DNA from: Terricaulis silvestris
GTDB taxonomy: Bacteria > Pseudomonadota > Alphaproteobacteria > Caulobacterales > Aquidulcibacteraceae
Assembly: GCF_009792355.1 (NCBI RefSeq)
Contig: NZ_CP047045.1
Span: 62,001-126,000, forward strand
Length of the DNA: 64,000 bases
Direction: 5' to 3'
The notes under the pieces were generated by a model. The model saw nothing but the letters and a program-made list of their open reading frames with translations, was not told where the DNA came from and made no database searches. How positions within the stretch are numbered: the stretch's first letter is position 1; the number at the start of each line of letters is the position of its first letter. Positions 34,797 through 43,658 of this stretch are shown here, one piece after another. The position numbers and the translations under genes were made by a program.

Positions 34797-35043
34797 TCGC
34801 GCTGCCCGATTGTGGTGGACGGCTTCGACTCAACCGTCGCAGGCGTCGGCTTGAAAGCCAGACCATCACTACTCCAAGAGCAGCAAACGCTGCTCCTGCC
34901 GCTTTGGCTTCGCGTTCGCCCTCCACAATGCGGCCTGATAGCCAAAAATACCCCACGCTCGTCGCTGACAGGAGCAACAGGATGCCCATCGCGAGCAAGG
35001 CAAGATAGAATGCCCGATGAATCCAAGGCGCGACGCGGATCAA
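34789..35043 (-). CDS. Small two-helix membrane protein
   Basis: 84 residues, TTG start overlapping the aldehyde dehydrogenase stop (TTGA) with GGGGGA 5 bases upstream. Two membrane helices (about 10-32 and 47-64) and a basic C-terminus SSRRLRRLSRSRPP. Overlap on both sides with gabD-like and GIY-YIG genes suggests a co-translated trio. No family recognised. Confidence 0.55.
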   Translation of the reverse strand: MIRVAPWIHRAFYLALLAMGILLLLSATSVGYFWLSGRIVEGEREAKAAGAAFAALGVVMVWLSSRRLRRLSRSRPPQSGSAID

Positions 35044-36485
35044 TCGAATCCCCCGAAGTTCACGAACTTAGTCTCGAGATATTCTTCCAAGCCTTCTACG
35101 CCGCCTTCGCGGCCGAGGCCGCTTTCCTTGACGCCGCCGAACGGGATGACTTCGTTGGAGAAGATGCCGTCATTGATCGAGACCATACCGGCGTCGATGC
35201 GTTCGGCGACGCGCCAGGCGCGGTTGACGTCCTTGGTGAAGAAGTAGGCAGCGAGGCCGAACTCGGTGGCGTTGGCGATGTCGACGGCTTCGTCTTCGGT
35301 TTTGAAGCGGATCAACGGCGCGACGGGGCCGAAGATTTCCTCGCGGTTGACGCGCATCTCCTTGGTGACGTTGGCGAGGACGGTGGGGGTGTAGAATTGC
35401 GCGCCGGCGGCGTGTTTATTGCCGCCGGTGAGCGCGGTCGCGCCGGAGGCAAGCGCTTCGGCGACCATGCGTTCGACTTTCTCGATGGCTTTGGCGTCGA
35501 TCAGCGGCCCGATCTCGACGCCGGCTTCGTCACCGGGGCCGACTTTGAGTTTGGCGACGGCTTCGGTGAGCTTCTTGGAGAAAGCGTCGTAGATGCTGTC
35601 TTCCACCAAGATGCGGTTGGCGCAGACGCAGGTTTGGCCAGCGTTGCGGAATTTCGACATCACCGTGCCTTTGACGGCGAGGTCGAGGTCGGCGTCGGCG
35701 AACACGAGAAGCGGGGCATTGCCGCCGAGTTCGAGCGACAAGCGCTTCACAGTGGAGCCGACGCAGGCGGCGCCAAGTTTCTTGCCGACTTCGGTGGAGC
35801 CGGTGAACGAGAATTTCCGCACCAGCGGGCTCTCGCACATGGCTTTGCCGATCTCGGCGGTGTGATCGTGCGTCGTGACGACGTTGAAGACGCCTTTCGG
35901 CACGCCGGCCTTTTCCGCAAGCTCCGCCAGCGCGAGCGCAGTGAGCGGCGTTTGTGAGGGCGGCTTCAGCACGATGGTGTTGCCGGCGGCGATGGCGGGC
36001 GCGGCTTTGCGGGTGATCATCGCCATTGGAAAATTCCACGGCGTGATCGCGGCGCAAACGCCGATCGGCTGTTTGATGGTCACGTAGCGGCGCGTCGCGG
36101 TGGTGGTCGGGATGGTGCGGCCGTAGGCGCGTTTCGCTTCTTCGCCGAACCATTCCATGAAACTTGCGCCGTATGCGGCTTCGCCTTTGGCTTCGGCGAC
36201 CGGCTTGCCGCCTTCGAGCGAGATCAAACGCGCGAGGCGGTCGATGTCGGCCATCATCAGATCGAACCAGGCGCGGAGAATTTGTACGCGCTCCTTGGCG
36301 GGCTTTGCGGCCCAGGCCGGGAAAGCGGCGTGTGCGGCGGCGATGGCTTCTTCGGTCTCGCGCGCGCCGAGATCGGGGACACGGGCGATGACTTCCTGGT
36401 TCGCCGGGTTGAGCACGTCGAACCGCTTGGCGCTCTCGCGCCACTGGCCGTTGATGTAGGCGTCTTGGCGGAACGAGGTGGCCAT
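35040..36485 (-). CDS. gabD: NAD(P)-dependent succinate-semialdehyde dehydrogenase-type aldehyde dehydrogenase
   Basis: 481 residues from the ATG at 36485, which gives the family-normal N-terminus; 13 further codons are open upstream. Aldehyde dehydrogenase fold: PWNFPMAMITRKAAPAIAAG with the catalytic Asn, FTGSTEVGKKL near residue 230, LELGGNAPLLVFADADLD with the catalytic Glu, and NAGQTCVCANRILVE with the nucleophilic Cys. This set and length match GabD, which oxidises succinate semialdehyde to succinate. No GABA transaminase is adjacent, so the symbol is by family only. Confidence 0.88.
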   Translation of the reverse strand: MATSFRQDAYINGQWRESAKRFDVLNPANQEVIARVPDLGARETEEAIAAAHAAFPAWAAKPAKERVQILRAWFDLMMADIDRLARLISLEGGKPVAEAKGEAAYGASFMEWFGEEAKRAYGRTIPTTTATRRYVTIKQPIGVCAAITPWNFPMAMITRKAAPAIAAGNTIVLKPPSQTPLTALALAELAEKAGVPKGVFNVVTTHDHTAEIGKAMCESPLVRKFSFTGSTEVGKKLGAACVGSTVKRLSLELGGNAPLLVFADADLDLAVKGTVMSKFRNAGQTCVCANRILVEDSIYDAFSKKLTEAVAKLKVGPGDEAGVEIGPLIDAKAIEKVERMVAEALASGATALTGGNKHAAGAQFYTPTVLANVTKEMRVNREEIFGPVAPLIRFKTEDEAVDIANATEFGLAAYFFTKDVNRAWRVAERIDAGMVSINDGIFSNEVIPFGGVKESGLGREGGVEGLEEYLETKFVNFGGFD

Positions 36486-36518
36486 ATTCCGTGTTCCCTT
36501 TGCAGTAGCGAGGTCTAG

Positions 36519-36616
36519 AGTCATTCCAGGATCGCGAAGCGATACCTGGAATCCAGGGCCGATGGTAAGATGGTTGCCCTAGATTCCAGATCGCGCTCCG
36601 CGCGTCTGGAATGACT
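36519..36616. repeat. TCATTCC palindromic repeat, copy C
   Basis: AGTCATTCCAG (36519-36529) and CTGGAATGACT (36606-36616) are perfect inverted ends, with inner CTGGAATCCAGGG and CCCTAGATTCCAG also complementary. It shares the TCATTCC/GGAATGA termini and internal ATCGCGCTCCGCGCG with copy B. It lies in the divergent gap between gabD and the Usp gene. Confidence 0.8.
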
Positions 36617-36653
36617 TATAGCTTACACCTGATGCCTGACACCCGAGGTGCTC

Positions 36654-37499
36654 ATGAGCTGGAAGGACATCCTAGTCATCGTCTCCGAAGCTGAGGGCGA
36701 TGAGCCGGCTTTGGCGCTGGGCGAGGCGTTGGCCAAACAGTGCGCCGATTGCCACTTGGCGGCGGCATTCCTCACGCCGTTGCCGGATGAGCCATTGGCC
36801 TATGAACCGACGGTGGTGGCGGGGGTTTGGGCCGAGCTACTTGGGCGCGCGCGGCAAGAGGCCGAGAGCGAGCGCAAGCGGGTGGAAACGCGGCTGGCTC
36901 AGTCGAGCAAGAAATATGACCTGCGCAATGCCGAAGCGCTGTCGCGCGACCTCGGCCGCGTCGCGGCGGTGCATTCGCGCTACGCCGATGTCGCTGTGAT
37001 GACACGGCCGTTCGACGGTCCAGGCGCGGAGTTGCGTGAGGAAATTATCGAGGGCGTGCTGTTTCACTCCGGTCGCCCGGCGCTGATTGCGCCGCCGGGA
37101 TGGAGCGGGACGGGCATCGGCAAGCGCGTCGTGGTGGCGTGGGATGCAAGCCGCGAAGCGACGCGCGCGCTCTCGGAGGCGGATGACATTTTGGAGTTCG
37201 CGGAAGCGGTGACGGTGCTGACCGTGGACGCCAAGTCGAAGATGTTCGGTCACGGTGATCAGCCCGGCGCGAATATCGCCGCGCACTTGCAGCGTCGCGG
37301 CCTGCCGGCGGAGGTGCGCAACGTCGATAGCCAAGGGCGCGCGGCGTCGTTGGCGATCATGGAAGAAGCGACGGCGCTGGGCGCTGATCTCGTGGTGATG
37401 GGCGGATACGCGCATTCGCGTTTGCGTGAGTTGGTGTTCGGCGGCGCGACGCGTGAATTGTTGCGGACGGCGACAGTGCCGCTGTTGATGGCGCATTGA
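36654..37499 (+). CDS. Universal stress protein, tandem UspA domains
   Basis: 281 residues from the ATG at 36654 (GAGGTG just upstream). Two UspA-like halves. The C-terminal one ends with LVVMGGYAHSRLRELVFGGA and TRELLRTATVPLLMAH, the G-x2-G-x9-G-[ST] ATP-binding element, with VVVAWDASREATRALSEADD as its first strand. The N-terminal half has lost the nucleotide motif. Usp proteins act in stress survival in the cytoplasm. A small membrane protein gene follows at 19 bases. Confidence 0.88.
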   Translation: MSWKDILVIVSEAEGDEPALALGEALAKQCADCHLAAAFLTPLPDEPLAYEPTVVAGVWAELLGRARQEAESERKRVETRLAQSSKKYDLRNAEALSRDLGRVAAVHSRYADVAVMTRPFDGPGAELREEIIEGVLFHSGRPALIAPPGWSGTGIGKRVVVAWDASREATRALSEADDILEFAEAVTVLTVDAKSKMFGHGDQPGANIAAHLQRRGLPAEVRNVDSQGRAASLAIMEEATALGADLVVMGGYAHSRLRELVFGGATRELLRTATVPLLMAH

Positions 37500-37517
37500 T
37501 CAGAAAAGGCGGCGGGG

Positions 37518-37694
37518 ATGGACTTCAATTTTTCGATGCTGGACGGCGTGCTGGGCGTCGCGCTGGTGATCGTGATCATCTGGATGGTGTTCAAGTTGGC
37601 CACGCGGCTGGTGCTGGGCGCGATCCTCGCGGTGGTGATCGCCGTGGTGTTCTTCGGCGTGCACCTGAGTGATTTCGGCATTCGGTTGGGATAA
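37518..37694 (+). CDS. Small two-helix membrane protein
   Basis: 58 residues, starting MDFNFSMLDGVLGVALVIVI. Two hydrophobic segments (about 9-27 and 31-47) flank a short basic turn FKLATR, and the tail is HLSDFGIRLG. The ATG is preceded by AAGGCGGCGGGG. It lies 18 bases after the Usp gene and is probably co-transcribed with it. No family recognised. Confidence 0.55.
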   Translation: MDFNFSMLDGVLGVALVIVIIWMVFKLATRLVLGAILAVVIAVVFFGVHLSDFGIRLG

Positions 37695-37702
37695 GGGCGC
37701 CT

Positions 37703-37731
37703 CTTGTGTCACCGGCGCGCCACACCTAGTT
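37703..37731 (+). promoter_or_regulatory. Possible sigma-32-type promoter for clpB
   Basis: CTTG (37703-37706), 18 bases, then CCTAGTT (37725-37731), close to the alphaproteobacterial heat-shock pattern CTTG-N17/18-CYTAT-T. It would give a leader of about 65-70 bases before the clpB ATG. Only a partial match, by eye. Confidence 0.35.
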
Positions 37732-37805
37732 CATGGGCACAACACAGCTCATGCCACGTTGATCCGCCGATTGGGGGTTAAGGTGGGACGCCGTAAGGGT
37801 CGCTC

Positions 37806-40397
37806 ATGGATATGGAAAAGCTCACCGAGCGTGCGCGCGGATTCGTGCAGGCCGCGCAGACGATCGCGATACGGGAACAAAACCAACAACTCGAAACGCA
37901 GCACCTGCTGAAGGCGCTGCTGGATGACCGCGAAGGTCTGGCCGCCGGGTTGTTGACCAGCGCCGGCGCCAATGCGCGTCAAGCGGCCGACGAAGCCGAC
38001 AAAGCCGTGCAAGCGCTGCCGAAGGTGCAAGGCGGCGGGGATCGCATGTATGCGGCTGTTTCGTTCAACCGCGCGCTGGATGCGGCGGATCAGGCCGCGA
38101 CGAAGGCTGGCGACAGCTACGTGACGGCAGAGCGTCTGCTGTTCGGCTTGGCCATCGCCGACGGCAAAGCGTCCGAGATTTTGAAGAAGTCGGGGCTGAC
38201 GCCGCAGAAGCTGGAAGCGGCGATTGCCGAATTGCGCCAAGGGCGCACGGCGCAATCCTCCTCGGCTGAGGATCAGTACGATGCGCTGAAGAAATACGCG
38301 CGCGACCTCACGGAGGACGCGCGTAAGGGTAAGCTTGATCCGGTGATTGGCCGCGACGAAGAAATTCGGCGCACCATCCAAGTGCTGTCGCGACGCACTA
38401 AGAACAATCCGGTGCTGATCGGCGAGCCGGGCGTCGGCAAAACAGCCATCGCTGAAGGCTTGGCGCTGCGGATTATCAATGGCGATGTGCCGGAGAGCTT
38501 GAAGCACAAAAAGCTGCTGGCGCTCGATTTGGGTTCGCTGATCGCGGGCGCGAAGTTTCGCGGTGAGTTCGAGGAACGGCTGAAGGCCGTGTTGAACGAG
38601 GTGATCGCGGCGGAGGGCGGCATCATCCTCTTCATCGATGAAATGCACACTTTGGTTGGCGCTGGCAAAGCCGATGGGGCGATGGACGCATCGAATTTGC
38701 TGAAACCGGCGCTGGCGCGGGGCGAGTTGCATTGCGTCGGCGCGACGACGCTGGATGAGTATCGCAAGCACGTCGAGAAAGACGCGGCGCTGGCGCGGCG
38801 CTTCCAGCCCGTGTTCGTGGATGAGCCGAGCGTCGAAGATACGATCTCAATTCTGCGCGGACTGAAGGATCGCTATGAGCAGCACCACGGCGTGCGCATC
38901 TCGGATGCCGCGATCGTGGCTGCCGCTCAGTTGTCGCATCGCTACATCAGCGACCGGTTCTTGCCGGATAAAGCCATCGATCTGATGGACGAAGCAGCGT
39001 CGCGGCTGCGTATGCAGGTCGATTCCAAGCCGGAGGAACTAGACGAACTCGACCGACGCGCGTTGCAGCTGAAGATCGAGCTGGAAGCGCTGAAGAAGGA
39101 AAAGGATTCTGCGTCGCGGGATCGGGTGACGAAACTCGAGGAAGAGATCGCGCAGTTGGAGACGCGTTCTTCGGAGCTGACGTCGATTTGGTCGGCGGAG
39201 AAGCAGAAGCTCGCCGTGACGTCGAAGTCGAAGGAAGAGTTGGAGAAGCTGCAGACCGAGTACGAGCAGGCGGTGCGGCGCGGCGATCTCGCGCGCGCGT
39301 CTGAACTCAAGTACGGGCGCATTCCGCAGCTCGAGAAGCAGATCGCTGACGCTGAAAAGGTCGGCGATGGCGGCGGGCTGGTGAAAGAAGTGGTGGACGC
39401 CGAGGCGATTGCCGGCGTCGTCTCGCGTTGGACCGGTGTGCCGGTCGAGAAGATGCTCGAAGGCGAACGCGCGAAGCTGCTGGCGATGGAGGATTCACTG
39501 CGCGGGCGCGTGATTGGGCAAGAACCGGCATTGCGCGCGGTGGCGGATGCGGTTCGGCGTGCGCGCGCGGGGTTGCAAGACCCGAACCGACCGATTGGCT
39601 CGTTTATGTTCTTGGGCCCGACGGGCGTTGGCAAAACTGAGCTGACGAAAGCGCTCGCCGAATTCCTGTTCGACGACGAGCATGCGCTGACGCGCGTCGA
39701 TATGTCGGAATACATGGAGAAGCACTCGGTCGCGCGGCTGATTGGTGCGCCTCCGGGCTATGTTGGCTATGAAGAGGGTGGTGCGCTTACCGAAGCGGTG
39801 CGCCGCAGGCCCTACCAGGTGATCCTGTTCGATGAGATCGAGAAGGCGCATCCGGATGTGTTCAACATCTTGCTGCAAGTGTTGGACGATGGACGCCTTA
39901 CCGACGGCCAAGGCCGCACCGTCGATTTCAAGAACACTATTTTGATCATGACCTCGAACGCCGGCGCCACGTATCTGGCTGATCAGCCGGAAGGCGCCGA
40001 TGTCGAGGATGTGCGGAAGTCAGTGATGGACGAAGTGCGCATGCGCTTCCGGCCGGAATTCTTGAACCGGATCGACGAGATCATTCTGTTCAAGCGATTG
40101 GAGCGCGCGCAGATGGGCGCGATCGTCGATATCCAGCTGAAGCGTTTGGATAAATTGCTCGCGGCGCGCAACCTCAGCATGGAGTTGGAGGGTCGTGCGA
40201 AGAACGAGCTTGCCAAGCGCGGCTACGATCCGGCTTGGGGTGCGCGGCCGCTAAAGCGCGTGATCCAGAAGGATGTGCAGGATCCGCTAGCGCGGCTCAT
40301 TCTCGAAGGCCGCGTCAAGGATGGCGACCGCGTCGTCGTCACGTTCGACGGCAACGATTTTCTGTTCAACGGCGCGAGCGACAAGAAGGCGGCTTAA
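37806..40397 (+). CDS. clpB: ATP-dependent chaperone ClpB
   Basis: 863 residues, the usual length. A double-AAA+ disaggregase that pulls proteins out of aggregates together with DnaK. The N domain begins [23 protein letters not shown]1 has Walker A GEPGVGKT near residue 205 and Walker [12 protein letters not shown]. The middle coiled coil (about 395-525) is Glu/Lys-rich, and NBD2 has [13 protein letters not shown] near 605 and [14 protein letters not shown]. Heat-shock control is likely from the upstream CTTG-N18-CCTA element. A 147-bp inverted-repeat element follows its stop directly. Confidence 0.98.
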   Translation: MDMEKLTERARGFVQAAQTIAIREQNQQLETQHLLKALLDDREGLAAGLLTSAGANARQAADEADKAVQALPKVQGGGDRMYAAVSFNRALDAADQAATKAGDSYVTAERLLFGLAIADGKASEILKKSGLTPQKLEAAIAELRQGRTAQSSSAEDQYDALKKYARDLTEDARKGKLDPVIGRDEEIRRTIQVLSRRTKNNPVLIGEPGVGKTAIAEGLALRIINGDVPESLKHKKLLALDLGSLIAGAKFRGEFEERLKAVLNEVIAAEGGIILFIDEMHTLVGAGKADGAMDASNLLKPALARGELHCVGATTLDEYRKHVEKDAALARRFQPVFVDEPSVEDTISILRGLKDRYEQHHGVRISDAAIVAAAQLSHRYISDRFLPDKAIDLMDEAASRLRMQVDSKPEELDELDRRALQLKIELEALKKEKDSASRDRVTKLEEEIAQLETRSSELTSIWSAEKQKLAVTSKSKEELEKLQTEYEQAVRRGDLARASELKYGRIPQLEKQIADAEKVGDGGGLVKEVVDAEAIAGVVSRWTGVPVEKMLEGERAKLLAMEDSLRGRVIGQEPALRAVADAVRRARAGLQDPNRPIGSFMFLGPTGVGKTELTKALAEFLFDDEHALTRVDMSEYMEKHSVARLIGAPPGYVGYEEGGALTEAVRRRPYQVILFDEIEKAHPDVFNILLQVLDDGRLTDGQGRTVDFKNTILIMTSNAGATYLADQPEGADVEDVRKSVMDEVRMRFRPEFLNRIDEIILFKRLERAQMGAIVDIQLKRLDKLLAARNLSMELEGRAKNELAKRGYDPAWGARPLKRVIQKDVQDPLARLILEGRVKDGDRVVVTFDGNDFLFNGASDKKAA

Positions 40398-40544
40398 GTC
40401 CTCTCCCCTTGGGGGATAAGACAGACCGCAGCGAAGCGAAGGTCAGATGAGGGGTGCTGGCGCAGCCCTTCGAACGTCCGCACCCTTACCCTTCATCTGC
40501 GTTTGCTTCGGCAAACGCTGTCCTTTCCCACAAGGGGAGAGGAC
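40398..40544. repeat. 147-bp element with perfect 14-bp terminal inverted repeats (MITE-like)
   Basis: GTCCTCTCCCCTTG (40398-40411) and CAAGGGGAGAGGAC (40531-40544) are perfect inverted ends. Internal TCAGATGAGGG and CCCTTCATCTG blocks are also inverted. The left end starts at the base after the clpB stop. No open frame; size and structure resemble a small non-autonomous element. CCTCTCCC at its ends recalls the repeats at 6612 and 10649. Confidence 0.75.
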
Positions 40545-40554
40545 GCAAAATAAA

Positions 40555-40594
40555 ACGGGCGGCGCCTCCAAAAGCCGCCGCCCGTTTCCCCGTT
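40555..40594 (-). terminator. Intrinsic terminator for the small lipoprotein gene
   Basis: On the minus strand AAACGGGCGGCGG pairs with CGCCGCCCGTTT around a short loop, followed by TTTTATTTTG. A strong GC stem with a T-rich tail, about 20 bases after the stop of the lipoprotein gene. Confidence 0.8.
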
Positions 40595-40611
40595 CTCTTT
40601 GTCAGAGAGAC

Positions 40612-40857
40612 TTAGTTCGTCTTCGCGTCGTCATCCGTCGCGTGTTCGACTTCGGTCGCGGCGTCGTTGACGGCGCCTTCAACGGCTTCGCCAGCTTCGT
40701 TCGCGGCGGCGCCGACTTCTTGACCGGCTTGATCAAGCGCTTGGCCGGTGTCTTCGGCGGCTTGGTTGACGTCCTGTTCGGCAGCGTCTTGAGCAGCTGG
40801 GCTGCAGGCGGCGAGGCCGAGGGCGGCGATGGCCGCGAGGGCGACGAAAATTCTCAT
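40612..40857 (-). CDS. Small acidic Ala-rich lipoprotein (entericidin-like)
   Basis: 81 residues from the ATG at 40857 (AGGAGAGAG 8 bases upstream). Signal peptide MRIFVALAAIAALGLAAC with lipobox LAAC. The mature part is one long amphipathic helix with repeated AAEQDVNQAAEDTGQALDQA-type heptads, very acidic and without aromatic residues. It resembles entericidin or CsbD-like stress lipoproteins and should lie in the outer membrane or periplasm. Ends at a clear intrinsic terminator. Function unknown. Confidence 0.75.
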   Translation of the reverse strand: MRIFVALAAIAALGLAACSPAAQDAAEQDVNQAAEDTGQALDQAGQEVGAAANEAGEAVEGAVNDAATEVEHATDDDAKTN

Positions 40858-41027
40858 TCTTCTCTCTCCTGGGCGATAGCCCCGGCGGACCGTATGACGG
40901 CTCCGTATAAGCTGGTAGCGCAAAAACGGGCGGCGCAGCGTTCGCTTTTGCAGGGCTCGGCGCTGGAACTTTTGCGCTTTCACCGGCCTTGTGATCGAAA
41001 TTGCGGGTGATAACCGGGGTTTGCGCG

Positions 41028-41726
41028 ATGCTGAGAGTTTCCGACTGGGCCGGCTTCGCCAAACGCGAGCTTGGACTGACCACCGTCTTTCTCGGCTTTG
41101 CGCTGCTGGCGCTTGGATTCCTGGCGCTCGATCGTGCGATGGGCGGCCATTTCGATCAGTCGCTCTTGATCGCTTTGCGCACGCCCGGCGATCTCGACAA
41201 TCCGGTCGGCCCGCCGTCGTTCGAGGAAGCCGTCCGCGACATCACCGCGCTCGGTAGCTTCGCGGTGTTGACATTGGTGACGGTGGTGGCCGTCGTCTTT
41301 CTCGTCGTCAGCAAGAAATACGCGGAAGCGACGACGCTGCTCTTTGCGGCAGTGCTAGGCCAGGTGCTGAGCGAGACGATCAAGGCGTTCATCGGCCGGC
41401 CGCGCCCTGATCTCGTGGCGCATGTCGTCGATACGACAAGCGCGAGCTTTCCAAGCGGACATTCGATGATGTCTGCCGCGATCTTTCTCACCATCGGCGC
41501 GATGCTGGCGCGCGTGCAGGCGAACTGGCGGTTGAAGTCTTACATCCACGTGGTCGCGCTGCTGCTGACGCTGATGGTGGGCGCGAGCCGCGTCTATCTC
41601 GGCGTGCACTGGCCGACAGACGTGCTGGCAGGTTGGTGCTTTGGCGCGCTGTGGGCGATCCTGTGCTTGACCGTGGTGGCTTGGTTGACGCGGTCAAAGG
41701 ATGACGGCGGGCCGCCGGCGTCCTAG
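41028..41726 (+). CDS. PAP2-family membrane phosphatase
   Basis: 232 residues from the ATG at 41028. Six membrane helices. The three phosphatase motifs are KAFIGRPRP (K-x6-RP), FPSGHSMMSA (PSGH) and SRVYLGVHWPTDVLAG (SR-x5-H-x3-D), giving catalytic His and Asp. Such enzymes dephosphorylate lipid phosphates such as undecaprenyl pyrophosphate or phosphatidic acid at the outer face of the inner membrane. The substrate cannot be chosen from sequence. The gap 40858-41027 holds no gene. Pirin follows by 9 bases. Confidence 0.9.
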   Translation: MLRVSDWAGFAKRELGLTTVFLGFALLALGFLALDRAMGGHFDQSLLIALRTPGDLDNPVGPPSFEEAVRDITALGSFAVLTLVTVVAVVFLVVSKKYAEATTLLFAAVLGQVLSETIKAFIGRPRPDLVAHVVDTTSASFPSGHSMMSAAIFLTIGAMLARVQANWRLKSYIHVVALLLTLMVGASRVYLGVHWPTDVLAGWCFGALWAILCLTVVAWLTRSKDDGGPPAS

Positions 41727-41735
41727 ATTGGGGGC

Positions 41736-42656
41736 ATGAGCATCCGACCTGGCGACGAGCAAACACCAAACGAATTGCCTGAGCATGGCCCTGTGCTCGA
41801 ACGCATCGAGCCGAAGCCGCGCGACCTGGGCGATAACTTCTTTGTCCGCCGCGCGCTGCCGGCGATCGAGAAGCGCATGGTTGGGCCGTTCATATTCTGG
41901 GACGAGTTTGGGCCGGTGCAGTTCGAGGCCGGCAAGGGCATGGACGTGCGTCCGCATCCGCACATTAATCTTGCGACTGTCACCTATCTGTTCGAAGGCG
42001 AGATCTTTCATCGCGATACACTGGGATCGGCGCAGGCGATCAAGCCAGGCGACGTCAACTGGATGAATGCCGGCCGCGGCATCGCGCATAGCGAGCGCAC
42101 CGCGCCGGACCTGCGCGCGACGGGCTTTCCGATGGCCGGCATTCAGTCCTGGGTGGCGCTGCCGGAAGCGCAGGAAGAAAGCGAGCCGTTCTTCAAGCAC
42201 TATGCGCAAAGCGAGCTGCCGGTGTTGGAAGAAGGCGGCAAGGTCGTGCGCGTGATCGCGGGCAAGCTGTTCGGCAAAGCCTCGCCGGTGAAAACCTATT
42301 CGGAGATGTTCTATGCTGACGTGCAGCTTGATACCGGCGCTTCGCTGCCGCTCGATGCCGATCACGAGGAGCGCGGCGTTTATCTCGTTGAAGGCGAGAT
42401 TGAAGTCGCGGGCGAGCGGTTCGAGCGTGGGCGTTTGCTCGTGTTCCGGCCGGGCGACGCGGTCACGATCAAGGCCGTGACGCCGGCGCGCTTCATGGCG
42501 CTAGGCGGCGCCAATCTCGGGCCACGCCACATCTGGTGGAATTTCGTCTCTTCGCGCAAGGAGCGCATCGAGCAAGCCAAAGAAGACTGGAAGGCGGGCC
42601 GCTTCGGTACTGTGCCGGGGGACGACAAAGAATTCATCCCGTTGCCGGATCGCTGA
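41736..42656 (+). CDS. Pirin-family bicupin protein, intact copy
   Basis: 306 residues, the usual length. The N-terminal cupin has the metal-binding set in [20 protein letters not shown] (His-x-His) with the later Glu/His in GRGIAHSER. The C-terminal cupin follows at KTYSEMFYADVQL. Pirins bind iron; some cleave quercetin or act as redox-sensing co-regulators. A decayed duplicate lies at 43659-44481, on the far side of a methyltransferase gene. Here the frame and metal ligands are intact, so this is the functional copy. Confidence 0.92.
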   Translation: MSIRPGDEQTPNELPEHGPVLERIEPKPRDLGDNFFVRRALPAIEKRMVGPFIFWDEFGPVQFEAGKGMDVRPHPHINLATVTYLFEGEIFHRDTLGSAQAIKPGDVNWMNAGRGIAHSERTAPDLRATGFPMAGIQSWVALPEAQEESEPFFKHYAQSELPVLEEGGKVVRVIAGKLFGKASPVKTYSEMFYADVQLDTGASLPLDADHEERGVYLVEGEIEVAGERFERGRLLVFRPGDAVTIKAVTPARFMALGGANLGPRHIWWNFVSSRKERIEQAKEDWKAGRFGTVPGDDKEFIPLPDR

Positions 42657-42795
42657 GACGCGGTGATTGTTGTCACAGTCATCGCGCTTGTTGGCGGGGT
42701 GGTGCCTTGGGGCGGCGTAGGCGCTGGCGTGTTGGGTTGTTGCGACTGGACTTGCGCGCCGGAACGCAGGTCAATGACGACGAACGTTAGGCTAG

Positions 42796-43599
42796 TCAGC
42801 GACGGCGCGCCCAGCCAAGCACGGCAGGTGGTTGCAGGACAGCGCCATAGGCGGGCGCGTTCTTCCACCAGTCTTCGAACTTTTCGAGGTCCGAGACGTC
42901 TTGCCCGAGCGCGCGTCGTTGTTTCCGCGCCGCTTCCAAAACGCGCGCCATACCTTCCTTGCGCGCTGTCATAGGGCCCATTGGTGAGGCGCCTTCGAAC
43001 CCCCAATCGGAAATATCCAACCCGGCGGCCAGGAAAACTTCCGGCAGGCGAACGCCCATATGATTCTGCACACCTTTCAAGATGCCGGCGCCCATTGACT
43101 GCGAGGCGTCGCCACCGCCTCCAGGTGGTTGGGGCCAGATGTCGCCGCGCGCGCCGTCGTACATGTTGAGCTCATGAAATGCGATTGCGCCGCCGGGCCT
43201 CACCACGCGCGCCACACTGCGGACCGTCGCGAGGGGATCGGCTTGGTACATGAGCACGTATCGCCCAATAGCGATGTCGAACGGTGAGTCCGCCGGTGGT
43301 GCATTGATATCGCCTTGCACGAACGTGACATTTGCAAAACCGGCGTCAGCGGCACGACTGCGGGCGTGAGTTACGTGATCAGGGTCCCGGTCCATGCCAA
43401 CTACACGCCCCGCAGGGCCAACGATTTCCGCAGCAAGCAGCGCGACATCGCCCGCACCCGTGCCGAGATCAAGGATCGACATGCCCTCGCGCGCGCCCGC
43501 GTTGCGCAGCAGGCGCTCAGTCAGTGGGCGCAAGAGCTCCGCTTGGCTGGACAGTCGCGCTCGCTCGCGATCCGAGCTTTCAAGGGGGTAAGAGTTCAT
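42796..43599 (-). CDS. SAM-dependent methyltransferase
   Basis: 267 residues from the ATG at 43599. The class I fold has LDLGTGAGDVALLAAEIVG (motif I) near residue 44, VVGMDRDPDHVTHARSRAAD (motif II, acidic end binds ribose), then DIAIGRYVLMYQADP and RVVRPGGAIAFHE (motif post-I to III). Methylates an unknown small molecule in the cytosol. It lies on the opposite strand between the intact pirin and its decayed duplicate, so it may have been captured within a duplicated region. The 139 bases at 42657-42795 hold no gene I can support. Confidence 0.85.
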   Translation of the reverse strand: MNSYPLESSDRERARLSSQAELLRPLTERLLRNAGAREGMSILDLGTGAGDVALLAAEIVGPAGRVVGMDRDPDHVTHARSRAADAGFANVTFVQGDINAPPADSPFDIAIGRYVLMYQADPLATVRSVARVVRPGGAIAFHELNMYDGARGDIWPQPPGGGGDASQSMGAGILKGVQNHMGVRLPEVFLAAGLDISDWGFEGASPMGPMTARKEGMARVLEAARKQRRALGQDVSDLEKFEDWWKNAPAYGAVLQPPAVLGWARRR

Positions 43600-43658
43600 T
43601 CCCCGACAATAGACATAGCGGATGACGGAACAAGCACATGCGGCGTACAATCGCGTCC

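Noticed and set aside
34527-35957. Plus-strand open frame of about 476 codons across the GIY-YIG, small membrane and aldehyde dehydrogenase genes
   Set aside because: Antiparallel to a textbook aldehyde dehydrogenase; rich in Gly/Asp/Ala/Val with no motif.
42663-42974. Plus-strand open frame after the intact pirin
   Set aside because: It lies mostly antisense to the methyltransferase and ends in Arg-rich noise; no good start site.
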